Assembly (NCBI RefSeq): GCF_000499845.2
Contig: NC_023755.2
Coordinates: 30,264,217-30,328,216, forward strand
DNA length: 64,000 nucleotides
Source of the DNA: Phaseolus vulgaris
Lineage: Eukaryota; Streptophyta; Magnoliopsida; Fabales; Fabaceae
Direction: 5' to 3'
Part shown: piece after piece, positions 22,560 to 34,089 of the stretch
How positions within the stretch are numbered: the stretch's first letter is position 1
Layout: each line of letters starts with the position of its first letter
Position numbers and translations under genes: made by a program
The notes under the pieces: model-generated
What the model saw: the letters and a program-made list of their open reading frames with translations, nothing else
Told to the model about the DNA's origin: nothing
Databases searched by the model: none

Positions 22560-22915
22560 AGTTACAGTTACAGTGTTACAGTTGCGTAACGTTCTCCACA
22601 CTCCGATTCCATGTTCTCCTTTCAGCGTATAGAGATAGCAGCAGTGTGGATGTTGAGCAGTCAAAAGGCTTGACAAAATGGGAGTTTCTTGTTAGTTAAA
22701 ACCATGGACTTTTGTAGCCATAACAGAAGAAGAAACTAAACTAAAATATCCAATATAGAAAAACACCATTTATTTTTCAACACCACCAACTCATCCACAA
22801 AACAAAGTTCTCAAAACCCCATACATAAATACCCAACCCTGAACACACTCTTCTCTTCAATGTTGATCACCAACACCCTCTTTCACTCTCTCACAAACAC
22901 AGGCTCTAACTAGCC
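22560..22915 (+). promoter_or_regulatory. Promoter and 5' UTR of the ATL gene
   Basis: A TATA-like CATAAATA is at 22824-22831, about 85 bp upstream of the ATG, followed by a pyrimidine-rich leader (CTCTTCTCTTCAA, CTCTTTCACTCTCTC) typical of plant 5' UTRs. WRKY W-box cores occur at 22659-22664 (AGTCAA, complement of TTGACT) and 22670-22674 (TTGAC). Many ATL genes respond rapidly to elicitors, so defence regulation is plausible but inferred. Confidence 0.5.
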
Positions 22916-23596
22916 ATGGGTTACTTCGACGACGATCACGAGCACAGTCCGTTTGGAACACTCCAGGACCACAGCTTCAACCGGAGGATACTAATCACCG
23001 CCATAGTTTCCCTATCGGTGGTGTTAGTTTTAGTCTTTGCACTTCACATCTACGCAAGGTTTTTTCTCAGGCGTCAAACTCGGCGCCGGAGCGCCCTGTA
23101 CCAACTCAGCCTCCACGTGGCACACGCGCAAACCCAACCACCAAACACCGGACTCGACCCTGCCCTCATCACAGCTCTCCCCACCTTCCCCTTCAAACAC
23201 CAAAACGACGCCGTTGAGTGCGCCGTGTGCTTGAGCGTTCTGGAAGACGGAGAACACGTCAGACTTCTTCCTAATTGCAAGCATAGCTTCCACGTGGGCT
23301 GCATCGACACGTGGCTCGCCTCGCATTCCACGTGTCCCCTCTGTCGAACCAAGGCCGAACCGCTCCCGCTAGAACCGGTCCAGCGCGAGGGCCCCACCGG
23401 GTTCGCTCTTCCCACCGCCCCGCTTTTCCTCGAAAACGTGGAAGGCACTTCCGACGGCGCTAATGGGTCACCTAAAGTCAACGGCTCCAATTCCAGGTTG
23501 AGTTCGTTTCGAAGGATTCTTAGTAGAGAGAGATCGTTGAAGAGAATCCAACCTTCTACGCATGATGATGTTGAACAAGACTTAGAGAGACAGTGA
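22916..23596 (+). CDS. ATL-family RING-H2 E3 ubiquitin ligase
   Basis: A single uninterrupted 226-residue ORF with the full ATL layout. A membrane segment lies at about residues 25-46 ([18 protein letters not shown]) and a basic stretch follows at 48-58. The GLD motif is at 79-81 ([16 protein letters not shown]). The RING-H2 ligands are C102, C105, C121, H123, H126, C129, C140 and C143, with the PLC of the last pair intact. The tail is Ser/Arg-rich and ends in acidic residues. ATL proteins are membrane-anchored E3 ligases that pass ubiquitin from E2 enzymes to target proteins. The lack of introns is normal for the family. The start is the first ATG after the leader. Which ATL member it is cannot be fixed without an alignment. 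Confidence 0.95.
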   Translation: MGYFDDDHEHSPFGTLQDHSFNRRILITAIVSLSVVLVLVFALHIYARFFLRRQTRRRSALYQLSLHVAHAQTQPPNTGLDPALITALPTFPFKHQNDAVECAVCLSVLEDGEHVRLLPNCKHSFHVGCIDTWLASHSTCPLCRTKAEPLPLEPVQREGPTGFALPTAPLFLENVEGTSDGANGSPKVNGSNSRLSSFRRILSRERSLKRIQPSTHDDVEQDLERQ

Positions 23597-24277
23597 GAGA
23601 TTAATTATTGAGGTACTACCATGCATGTAATTATGTATCTCTTTCTTTTTTTCCTTTTTCTTTTCTCATTCGTTTTCTCATCATAATATATACACCTTCA
23701 AAAAATTATCAAGGTTTTTAAATAGTGATTTTTGTATTGTATATGAGTGTCAAATTCGAGTGATTTGGTATTGAAATACATTATTAAACTTTGTAAAAAG
23801 AATTTGGTGTTTGTTAAACCGAATTAGCATAATAATGTTCGGTGGGAGATATTTTATTGGTAGATTAGGAATCGTCCATGTGAGGTAATTAGAAAATTAA
23901 GATTAATTTAATGGTCAATGTTGTGTTTAGTCAATGTTTAGGTGGGAAGTCAAAAATCAAGATCCTAATATTTGGGATTCTTGTTGACTTCTTCCTATAA
24001 ATGTTAGGAGACAAACCTAGTCGACTAAATGTCTCCCTTCCATTGTTGTTTTAATATAATAACAATTCACATACATGCATGTTTTATTAAAATTCAAAAT
24101 ACCATTGCAAATTATGTTTTCAAAGATGCAATGTTGTATAATTAACAATTTAGATTATGATTTTTTTTTCTAAATTTTTTATAGATTTAAAGAAACATAA
24201 TCAATTTAAATACTTTATTCCTATAAACATGAAAGCTTATATTTGTGATTATCAGAATAATGTCGGCATTTTAATTA

Positions 24278-24308
<31 letters not shown>

Positions 24309-24424
24309 TAAAATTAAATTGTGTTCTGATTTTATAATTTTATGATAAAAAAATTAAGTTGTAAGGAAGAAAAGTTTTCATTGAATATTAAGAAATATTT
24401 AAGTTTTACTCAATTTTACTTAAA
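23597..24424. other. 3' flank of the ATL gene and intergenic DNA
   Basis: Poly(A)-signal-like ATAATATA occurs at about 23682. An imperfect hairpin (arms GAAGTCAA / TTGACTTC, about 23946-23991) and an (AT)n run at about 24282-24304 are present. No other gene is seen. Confidence 0.5.
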
Positions 24425-24660
24425 CGACTTGTAAGGTGAGGTTTACACTCAGTCATCTACTATAAAATGTTCTTATTTATAGTCGACGTGGGATCTCCAA
24501 CACATTCTCTCACTTCGAAACCTTCCAATTTAAGAAGTTGACTTTAAACTTAATTCAACCTTTCAAAACCGGATCGTAAAATGAGGTTTGTGTCCACTTA
24601 TATACTATGAAATGTTTTTATCTCCGAACGATGTGAGATCTTTGTTTGATGTAACAAATG
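24425..24660 (-). repeat. Dispersed LTR-like repeat (legume type), two partial copies, inverted
   Basis: Reverse-strand matches to the 8100-8330 repeat. 'ttgtaaggtgaggtttacactc' with 'ctataaaatgttctt' and 'gtgggatctccaaca' lies at 24429-24505; a second set, 'aaaatgaggtttgtgtccact' with 'ctatgaaatgttttt', lies at 24577-24620. The paired arrangement hints at a small LTR element, but no ends were fixed. Confidence 0.45.
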
Positions 24661-26800
24661 AATGTTACATCCACATCATCATGAATCGACATAAAATATT
24701 TTAACATACTAGTATACAATAGAAATCCATTTGACATGTAAAAAATTGACAAAGATTTATTTCAATAGTTTCCTTACTACAAATATCCAAGAACTTTAAA
24801 GTTTGAACTAGGACAAAAACCAATTTAAAAAAACATAGGAAATAAAAACATATTTAACTCAATTTATAACCATCCATAAGTTGAACAACTATTTATTATT
24901 AACTTTTATAATAATTACTTCAAAACTAATTTACATCATAATTTTTAACTCTTTGACAATGTTAATACTTTTATACTATATCTCTATTTTTTTTTGTCTA
25001 TTAAATTCATTTGATTTTAATTTAGTGAAACCTGTCAGAGATCATTCTTCTCATTATTATTCTATAAATATTGACAAATAAATGTATTAGTTTGAAACTA
25101 TATTATTAATTCTAAAATTCTAATATGAATAAACAAGTTTGATAAAGTTTTAAGAGAAAAACACTATGTAAGAATATTGTCATATCACAAAACCAACCTA
25201 TGTTTATCAATTTTCATAACAATTACCTTAAAAATTTATGTGAATAATGATTTTAATTAACTTATGACATTAAAATTTATAAAATAAAGAAAGTAAAAAA
25301 AATTCTTTTGATATAAAATTCTAATCCTAAATATGCAATTATATTAAATACATAATCACACTTAATTCAAATATAATTATCTTTTGTAGAAGATACTTGT
25401 TTTCTCGTACTAAAAGAAACCTCTCTGCCATCTTCCTCACCTGACCCTTTAACCTAAAACCCTTCATCTCATTATATATTTATAAATCAAACAATTAAAC
25501 AAAGCTCGTCAACGAGTTGCATAAAAAAATGTGTATAATAAATAAAAATATAATTATTGAAATTTAAATTGTTTTGAACAAGTGTCAAAGTATTGAGCGC
25601 AATAGATTCGAAAATAAAAGAAAAACACAATTATAAGTCAGTAATAGTAGATAAAAAATAGCCTTAATACAAGATCCATGTCTCCTATTACTTTTTAGTG
25701 TACAATTATTATCTAATAAATTGTCAAATTTTTATTTGAGTATGAGGGGGAATATTTATTTATATTTAAATCTATTATTATTTCAATTATTTAAAAAAAA
25801 TTAATTATTTTTGTTTACCCACAATTTTTTTTATATTTTTATATTATTTGAGTACACAATAAAATGAACTCAGCACATAGTTTTAATACTCTAATCGTGA
25901 GATGTATTTCAAGTTAATATAGACATGAACAGTAAAAATAACTACAAATAATATAAATAAATTAAGCTAAATTAATATAAAAATTGAATTTATTTAATAC
26001 CTTAAGTTTGAAGAAAATTTATTGAATTTTAAAAAAATGGTACTTGAAATCAGAAACTTATTTAAACATCCAAAAAAATCTATAATAAATTTTGAAAGCC
26101 AGGGCGATTGCCCCTAAGCCCAATATTGACAAGGCCCAAAAAACAAATGTAATTGTGATTGTTTAAGAAAAAAAACGTTATATTCTACAATAAGCTTTTC
26201 AACTGTTTTATTATTTTTTTATTCATTCTCTCAATATTAAAATAATTTATATCATTTCCTGAATTTGTACAAAATAATAAAATATTTTCCTATATAAAAA
26301 AAATGGAAAGAATTACTCAAATACTACATTGTTTTAGAGTGCAACTGAGATTTCCTTTTGTCTATTTTTAGTGACTCACTCATAACTCAATTTAACAGGA
26401 AAATGGGTACGTGTTTCACCTTCACCAATCACTTGTTAATTACATTGTGATTATTTTTTTTAAATGTATTTCTTCGAGCAGGAATTAGGAATATGCTTAA
26501 AGAACGCTATTGCTGTTATTTACATATTTGTCTTTTAAGAAAGTTATTTCAGATTTATAAAATTTTGTTTTATAAATTATTTTAACACTTTATTATTTTT
26601 CTTCCAAGTCTCTATTAACTTGTCTCACTGTATTAATACTAATTTTAATTTTTATGTTTACAGTGTTTCAATTTAGTTCTTGGAATCAGCATATACATAT
26701 TGTCTCTTATAAAAGAAGAGTACAATTTTTAAAATGAAAAGTAAATCAGTGCAATTTATCTACTGTTTTAAAAGAAAACAAAGATTAATTAACCCTGTTA
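24661..26800. other. AT-rich intergenic DNA
   Basis: No supported gene. Short A/T-biased ORFs such as 24881-25081 have no recognisable features. Confidence 0.55.
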
Positions 26801-26819
26801 TTAATTATAAGAGCATCTA

Positions 26820-27091
26820 ACATAAGAAACAGACTAAATTCCAAGAGAGCAAAATGGAAGGTCGTATTTGCTTCTTTAGGAAAGATTCACCATAAGCACT
26901 TATAACCTTAGCATATTGCATTTCAAGAACAGAAGAACCATAATTTGCCTCCCAGAAAGAGAGAACATAGTTCATAACACAACCTTCCATTTACTCAGTT
27001 TGATTTAAATTAAGTACAAATCTCTGTCAAAATGGTGATTTCGAACAATGCTTTTCAAATCTACAAATCCAAAATAACTAGATCTCTATCC
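26820..27091 (-). other. Probable 3' UTR of the X8 gene
   Basis: The stretch follows the TAA stop (27094-27092) on the minus strand and is less AT-rich than the sequence beyond it. No ORF. The transcript end is not determined. Confidence 0.35.
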
Positions 27092-27798
27092 TTAAACAAT
27101 GGGTGAAAATGAAACTGTAAAGAATAAAAATGGCCAAAACGACCACCTCCAAACAACTCCACCGCACCCACTCGTATCTTCACCGGGCACCGATCCCATC
27201 GACGACGCGGATCCCGAGAAGCTCCCATTGTTCACTAACGAACTGCATCACATTCAAAACAAGCCTTAAACTTTCAGAACCCAAAAATTTTAAATCAGAA
27301 AAGAAAAAATTGAGCCTGATTGATTCCTGCTACCTACCTAGAAGGGAACTTGCAATTACCGAAACCTGAAAAATTAAAATAGAAAAAGATAAGAAATTTT
27401 TGGAGGGGATTTGAAATTGAAGCACTGAAGGAGAAAAAGGAAAAAAAAAGGGGTGGAGGTGGGAACTAACTGGGGTTCAAGGAGGTGATGGCGGCATTGT
27501 TGCCGAAGTTACAATTCTCTTCGGTGATAGTGTGTTTCCGGAAGTAATCATTGAAAGCGTACGACGCCGTATTCTGCACGCTGGAAGGGTCGAAGCAGGG
27601 TCCTCCTCCCTGGATCGCTCCGCAATCGGCTCCCCCCGCGCCGCAGGTCCACTCCACCGCCGACTGCAGCGCCGCGTCCTCCGCGTTGTTCTTGGCCACG
27701 CACCACACCTCCCGCGACGGCGTGTCGCCGCCGACAAAGCCACATAGAAACAGAAGAAGAAAGAGGCGGCACGGAGGAAATGGTTCTCTGTTGCGCAT
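27092..27798 (-). CDS. X8-domain, probably GPI-anchored, callose-binding-like protein (3 exons)
   Basis: Exon 1 is 27798-27471, exon 2 is 27365-27338 (28 nt) and exon 3 is 27242-27092. Both introns are GT-AG (start GTTAGT, end TTCAG; start GTAGGT, end TGCAG) and the sum is 507 nt, 168 residues plus stop. Residues 1-25 form a signal peptide (hydrophobic core LFLLLFLCGFVGG). The X8 domain (Pfam PF07983) follows: VWCVAKNNA, TCG, ADCGAI, GGPCFDP, ASYAFNDYF, NCNFGNNAAITSLNP, and the last cysteine from exon 2 (GNCKFP). A Ser/Gly-rich linker and a hydrophobic C-terminus suggest a GPI anchor. X8 proteins of this type bind beta-1,3-glucan, for example at plasmodesmata. No glucanase domain is present. 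Intron positions are inferred from frame and conservation. Confidence 0.88.
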
Positions 27799-28790
27799 AT
27801 TATTGTTGTAGTGAACAGTGACTTCAACTGAATCAGTGAGTTACAACTTGGTGTTGGATTTTATGTCACAAAATCAAACGTCAGTGGTTGCAACTTGCAT
27901 CTGTACAAAAAAGTATCCGCTAATTCTGAACTTTCGTTGAATTTAATGTTGTTTAAGCTTCTTCATAATTTTTTCAAATATACTTACATTTACTTTTTAA
28001 TATAATAATTACAATTTTTTTTCTTCTAAATAAATAGTTATATTAATCTATTTCTTTTTAGCCACAAACTAAATAAATTGAAAGAACGTTGCTCAACAAA
28101 TTATTCTTACCTTACAACTTACAAAACTGGAAAAAAGTTAATATCATAATTATTTACTAGAAGAGTATAATAAATTTTAATGATGTTTTTATATATTATT
28201 TTGGTTTTTCATATTCTCAAATTTATGTTTTTTTTCTTATCTCTTCTTTAACTCCATTTTTATGAAAATAACGTTAATTTAATAATAGTTGATTTGATCA
28301 GGATTTGATATCATAATTTTAATATTGTTTTTTTTTATAAATATTGATAAAGATTTATTTTCAAACTAAAATTGACCTTTTAATTTTTTACTGACATTAT
28401 CGAAATTATTTTATTGATAATTTTAGGATAAAAATATTTTTCAAGTAAAAGTTTCTTTTCAAAATTAACGTTTTTTTTGTTATTGTCAAATATATATATA
28501 ATTTATGTTAATTGAGGTTATTTTTAACTGATCTCAATCAAGATTTTTTTAACCAAAAATAACTGGAGTTATTTTTAAAAATTACATGTAAAAGTTTATT
28601 ATCAACATTAGTTAATTTTTTTATTCAATATTAACATGATTATTTTTTTAATTAATATCGATTAGAATTTTTTTATTAATATTAACATAACGATAATAAA
28701 AATATATGATTATATGATAAACTATTTGTATAATAACTAACAATTTTACTATTCGAATTGAAAACGACATATATATGTCAGTTATAGTTT
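27799..28790. other. 5' flank of the X8 gene and AT-rich DNA
   Basis: The proximal 150 bp (27799-27950) should carry the minus-strand promoter; no clear TATA box is visible. The rest is AT-rich with no gene. Confidence 0.45.
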
Positions 28791-28791
28791 T

Positions 28792-30556
28792 AAACCCCCA
28801 TCAAATATAATTTTAGGTAACTTTAATTTAGCACCCTTTGTTTTATTTTTCTATCTGACATCTTTTTATTTTTATTTTTTTATCTAACACCATTTTAAAA
28901 TTAAAAAAAAAAATAATTATAATTTTATATGCATTAAAAATATAATTATTTTTAATATTTAAAATAGTTAGAAATATAATTAATGAATAAAGAAATAAGT
29001 TTTTATAAAATAAAAAAAGTAATAACTTAAAAATGTTTAGTATAATTTCTTTTTTAAGAATGAAAAAAATAAAAAATTAAACCCTACAACAACATAAAAG
29101 TTGAATTTATAAACAAAAATTAGTATTTATTTTTATTATTATTGATGATGTAATCATGTTAATTTCAAGTAAAAAATATAAGATATAATTATAAAAAAAA
29201 CAAAGTTTCAATTAGTATTAATTAGTAGTGAACACAGATAATATTGAAGTGTTTACCCTAAATACAAAATCCTAAAATAAATAAAATAATGCAAATGTTA
29301 CACTTAATGCTTAAAGATGAGAAAAAAAAACGCAAAAATAAATAAATATGGAAAATAAAAATAACAACAATAAAAATAAAAACGAAAAATAGAAATAAAA
29401 AAGAATGACAGAAAAAAATAATAACTAAAAACATAAAAGATATAAAATAAAGGCAAAACAAAATAAGATAAAGATAAAAAGATATAAAAAAAAATCAAAA
29501 CAAGATAAAGATAAGAGATATAAGACGATACTAAATAAGTATATGTTGAACATAAAAAGGAAAATAAATAAAAGATGATCATTCATTTAATATTTTCTCC
29601 AATGGTACATTAAATAGTTTGTGCGAAATGAAACATAATTAATGATGAGAAGTAGTCAATCTAGTAATGTTGGAACACATTCTTTTTGTGTGTCCTGGTG
29701 TTTGACAATATGAACATTTTTTTGTTTGATTCTTATTGTTCTCTTATGTCCATATCAATTCTTATTTAACTTGACTTAGGCCTCCCCTTTGAGGTTCTTT
29801 TCATGTAGGTACTTGGGCATAGTATTTGACCAGTGTATGCAAGTCAATACTCTTCATTTATGAGTTCTCCAAATAGTCTTTCGTAAACATGAAAGACATG
29901 TTGCAATGTGTACACATGTGAGATGTACCTAGCAAAATCGTGGTGAGCATATTTGCAAGCAACAAGCACATGGGAGCATGGTAGGTGTAGTTTTTGGAAT
30001 TTCCCACAGTCACACCATAATTCGTCCAAGCGAAATGCAAATCGGCATAGTGGTCGTACTTCTCTTGGATTTTGTCTTTCTTTTACCAAAAATCTGGTGT
30101 TCCTCCTATCAAAGGAAAACACAATATGAGTGTTTGCCTTTGATTGTGTATCTTCCAATGCTTTTACTTGAAATTAATATGATTATATAATCAATAATAA
30201 TTAAAATAAATACTAATCTATGTTTATAGATTCAACTTTTATGTTGTTGCAGGGTTTAATTTTTTATTTTCTTCATTCTTAAAAAAAATATTAAACTAAA
30301 CATTTTTAATTTATTACTTTTTTATTTTTATTTTGTAAAAACTCATTTCTTTATTCATTAATAAATATTTTAAACCTTAAAAAATATTTATTTTTTTAAT
30401 GCATTCAATTTTTTATTTTATTTTTTTATTTTTGAAATGGTGCTAGATAGGGAAATAAAAAAAATGTTAGATAGAGATATAAAAACAAAAAAGTGCTAGA
30501 TAGGAAAATAAAAAAGAAATACTAAATAAGAAAAATATAAATATAAATAGGGTTGT
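28792..30556 (-). mobile_element. Mutator-like element with long terminal inverted repeats (deletion derivative)
   Basis: The left arm (about 28792-29180) and the right arm (about 30163-30556) are inverted copies over more than 300 bp. For example, 'gaatgaaaaaaataaaaaattaaaccctacaacaacataaaagttga' in the left arm has its complement at about 30225-30285. Between the arms lies a piece of transposase C-terminus, on the minus strand. Long inverted repeats around a SWIM-finger transposase are the hallmark of MULEs. The catalytic and N-terminal parts are gone. A 9-bp target duplication could not be fixed, so outer ends are uncertain by about 20 bp. Confidence 0.7.
29640..30158 (-). pseudogene. MULE (MURA-type) transposase C-terminus: SWIM finger and zinc knuckle
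   Basis: An ORF at 30158-29844 contains LWCDCGKFQKLHLPCSHVLV, a SWIM zinc finger (CxC...CxH), followed by ARYISHVYTLQHVF, the usual continuation in MURA transposases. Beyond its stop, in another frame at about 29720-29680, a CCHC knuckle (CSYCQTPGHTKRMC) remains, also usual at the end of these proteins. The DDE catalytic region is absent. The ORF starts only a few bases from the right inverted repeat, so the deletion took everything before the SWIM domain. Confidence 0.75.
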
Positions 30557-30959
30557 AAATGAATTGAATCTTCATATTCACTATTCTCCTTCACGTCTGT
30601 CCCACGTCATAGTCCAACACCTGCACTCACCCTACCTTCATGCTCATCCATTATCAGTCGTCTTCAATTACTTTTTATCCCAAAAGGTATGTGCAAATCA
30701 TAAACTAAATTGGATTGAGTTTATGATTTTTTAAGGTTCTTAAACCTTAATTAAATGGACTCATGTTTCTTTTTTCTCTTTTTTCTCTATCTCTACCTTT
30801 CTCACTCCCGTTTGCCAATAAAAAATATTAAGAATAAATAATAATATTAAGATACTTAATTATATTTTTAATCTCTTAAATTTGAAATAATATTGATTTT
30901 GATCTCAAATTTTTAAAAACACTAAAATTGAATCTTACATAATATAAATATAAGACTAA

Positions 30960-31345
30960 TTGACAATGCATAAGTGGAGACAAACATCATACTACTAACT
31001 CAATTTTGTGAGATTGAGTAAGACATAAACTCAGTTCCTTAATATGATATCAAAGTTATTTAGAATTGGTCATAGTTAAGATTTGAGTTTATCATGTCAC
31101 CATGTCTATTTTTATTTTCACATTTGATATCCTCAACATGACCATGCTCGAGATATACATAAAGTGTATTGAAAATTTCATGTCTCTAGGAAAAAAATGT
31201 CAATTTACAATAGATAACTAAAGATAATCCTTATTTCTTAAATCAATTTTATATAGATTTACAAAGATAACTAAAGATAATTCTTATTTCTTAAATCAAT
31301 TTTATAGAGATGGATTAGACTTAAACTCACTTCTTAATTTCAAAA
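30960..31345 (+). repeat. Legume-type LTR-like repeat and a 52-bp tandem duplication
   Basis: 30968-31070 matches the repeat at 8.1 kb ('aagtggagacaaac', 'tgagattgagtaagacataaactcagtt') and ends in GATATCAAAGTT, which resembles a degenerate Met-tRNA PBS (TGGTATCAGAG). At 31212 and 31264 a unit containing 'gataactaaagataat' and 'tcttatttcttaaatcaa' is repeated directly. Confidence 0.4.
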
Positions 31346-31474
31346 ATTTCATTTTTTTAAAGTGGTGTTAGTGTATTAAACTTAACATGTAGGAACTAAA
31401 ACTATATTTAGTTAAAATTAAAGATTAAAATAAATTTTCTAAGTTAAAGAATTAAAAAAGAGAATTTATTTTAA

Positions 31475-33798
31475 ATTTTATGAACTAGATTTGTTGGGAA
31501 TGAAGAACTTTTGATCAAGTTGGATAACGTTAGATTTAATTCTATCTCGGGGGTTGATAACCAGATGTTGGTTGGGGATTTTTCAGAGGAGGAAATTAGG
31601 GAAGCAATTTGGAGTTGTGATAATTCAAAAAGTTTTGATCCAAACGACTTTAATCTGGGTTTCATAAAGTTTGGTTAGGAGTTCATTAAAATGGACATTA
31701 TGGCGGCAATGAAAGATTTTGCGTCCAGCGGTAAATGGGGTTCAAATGCGTCGTTCTTATGTTTGATTCTTAAAGTTGAAAAATCTCAGCAGCTCGGTGA
31801 GTTTAGACCTATTTCGTTGATTGAATGTCTGTACAAAATTATTTTGAAAGCGTTGTCACTACGTTTGAAAAAGGTGATTAGCAAACTTATTAACGTAAGG
31901 AAGTCTGCTTTTCTTGAAGGGAGGGGTTTGTTGGACAACGTTTTAGTGGCCAATGAAGTTCTAGAAGAGATGAAGAGAAAGAAGAACATGTGTGTTTTCT
32001 TTAAAGTTGATTTTGAGAAGGCTTACGACTCTGGGAGTTAGGAGTTCATTTATTATATGTTAGAAAGGGGTGGTTTCTGTGGTAAATGGATTAATTTGAT
32101 TAAGGGTTGTTTAGAGTCATCCTCTATCAGTTCTTGTGAATGGTAGCCCAACTAAGGAGTTCTTTCCAAAGAAGGGGTAACGATAGGGCGATCAGTTAGC
32201 CCCTTTTTTGTTCCTTATTGCGGCTGAAGGCTTGGAGATAGTGTTCAGGATGGCAATTGAGAAGAATTTGATTGACAACGTGAAGATCGGATGGAAGAAA
32301 ATGAAAGTAAACATGTTGCAATACGCAACTGATACTATATTTTTCTGCGAAGAAAATAATAAAAGTGTCTTCAATATAAAAGTGGCCTTAAATTGCTTTG
32401 AACTTTCTTATGGGTTCAAGGTGAACTTTATGAAGAGGAGAAATGGCGGTATGGGGGTTGATCAGATAACGATCTATCGTTTTGCGGCGATTCTCAATTG
32501 TGAGGTGATGGTAACTCCTTTTGAGTTCTTGGGTATGTCGGTAGGGGGTGCCATAAGAGAAGGAAGTTCTGGGTTGGGGTGGTTGATAGGTTGAATAGTA
32601 GATTAAGTAGGTGGAAAAGCAGGTTCTTGTCAATGGCAGGGAGGATCTGTCTGATTAAGTCGGTACTTTCTTATATTTCATTGTTTTATCTGTCCTTATT
32701 TAAAATGCCTTTTGCGGTGGCAAACGAGCTTGTGAGAATACAAAGGAATTTCTTATGGGGGTGGGGGAAAGATGGGAGAAAGGTTTCCTAGGCCTCTTGG
32801 AAAAAGGTGTGTCAAGCACGTGAGGCTGGTGGTCTCAACATCATTGATATAAGGATTTTTAACTTGGCATTACTTGGTAAATGGATTTTTAATGTGTCAA
32901 TTTTCTCAGGTAGTCCAAGGTGTGAGTCTTGACTTGGAAAAGAAGGATAGCTGGGCATGAAAGGATGAGGAGGTGCTACATTATACGGTTAAATTTGCTT
33001 ATAATCGTCTAAGGGGGGGTCGAGAAGGGGAGAATACTTATGTGTTTAAATAGTTTTGGAGGTGTGCCTAACATGAAAGCTTTTTATATAAAAAAAAACA
33101 GTTTTGGAGGTGTAAAGCTCTGCCATGTGCACTTGTTACTGCATGGAGGGTGCTGGTAAATAAGTTAGCCACTAGAGCCAACTTGGAGAAGCGTGTGATT
33201 GTGGTCGAAAGTCTTTTGTGTAGTCTTTGTGGGGTGGCGGAGGAGTCTATTAGTCATTTGTTCTTTGAGTGCATATTAGCTTGGCTAGTATGGAGTCATT
33301 GCCTTGCATGACTTGGAGTGTAGTTTGTGTCTCATAATGTTCCACTGCTAAACTTTTCCCAATTCAGGTTGAGTAACGCTTTTGTTTTGGTAAATGAGGT
33401 GTGGGGTGTGATTTGGACTATAGTAGTAAGCGAGTTGTGGAAGCATAAAAACAAAGTCATTTTTAAAGGGGGCATAGTCGATGCTTTAGAAATGTTTGCT
33501 TTGGTTCAATTAAGGGCTTGGTCTTGGGTTACAACCAAGCCACACTCTGGGTATTTTTTCTTTTCTGACTGGTGTCTTGACCCTCTGGTTTGTATGAGAA
33601 TGGTCTTATGATACTCTTTTTCAGGTGTTTGTTTTTAGGTGTTTTTTCTAGGTCCAGTCAGGTGTGTTTTTATCTCTATAGTTGTCTGTAGGAGCGTTTT
33701 TTCTTTGATGGAGAAGATTTAGGGTTATTTTTATGTATACGGGTTGGACCTCTCATGAAGTTGTTTACATTTATTTATTTTTTATTGCCAATAAAAAG
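31475..33798 (+). pseudogene. 5'-truncated, decayed L1-type LINE (RT and zf-RVT only)
   Basis: The homologous part begins just upstream of the RT, equivalent to about 13120 of the first LINE, so ORF1 and the endonuclease are missing. Recognisable pieces are FRPISLIECLYKII (about 31806), FFKVDFEKAYDS (about 31998), FLIAAEGL (32208), the active site as YATD instead of YADD (about 32325), SRFLSMAGRICLIKSVL (about 32620) and a zf-RVT (CSLCG...SHLFFEC, about 33220). Several frameshifts and stops separate them. About 150 codons between 32890 and 33100 are mostly lost. The 3' UTR shares TACGGGTTGGAC with the first LINE; the tail is AATAAAAAG at 33790. Confidence 0.8.
33052..33114 (+). mobile_element. 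Tiny A-tailed insertion with 14-bp target duplication
   Basis: AGTTTTGGAGGTGT occurs at 33052-33065 and again at 33101-33114. The 35 bp between (33066-33100) starts GCCTAACATGAAAG and ends in a run of 10 A plus C. Direct repeats of 14 bp and an A-tail are the signature of target-primed reverse transcription, so this looks like an extremely 5'-truncated LINE or SINE. It lies inside the decayed LINE and breaks its frame. Confidence 0.55.
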
Positions 33799-34089
33799 TA
33801 GCATTTTTTACCAATCACATTTGTACCAAATTGGACTATTGAAGCAAATTGATTGGAAGGGTCTAACTCTTTTTTACATCAGTTCAGCTCCAAGTTCAGA
33901 CTTTAACTTCAAAAGGGGTTCCATAAAGTATAGGCAGTTGTTGCCTACAATTTTGTGAGAATCAAATAACATCATGTAATTATTTTCTTTGTTCAATTTT
34001 GGTCTTTATTCACATAATTAGTCCTAACTAGGATGTTGGACTGCAGTAGAGGAATTGAATCTCAAGCCGAATTCTCAACTACTTTTTTT
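33799..34089. other. Intergenic DNA
   Basis: No recognised gene between the LINE tail and the ubiquitin-protease fragment. Confidence 0.45.

Noticed and set aside
23030..23490. ORFs in other frames over the ATL gene
   Set aside because: Shadows of a GC-richer coding region; no domains.
23946..23991. Hairpin as a microRNA precursor
   Set aside because: The stem is only about 18-20 bp with a bulge and an 8-nt loop; no support for processing.
27130..27369. Plus-strand ORF of 79 codons
   Set aside because: It lies antisense over exons 2-3 of the X8 gene, which has splice and domain support.
29258..29582. Phe/Ile-rich minus-strand ORFs
   Set aside because: They come from A-rich sequence on the plus strand and lack start context or domains.
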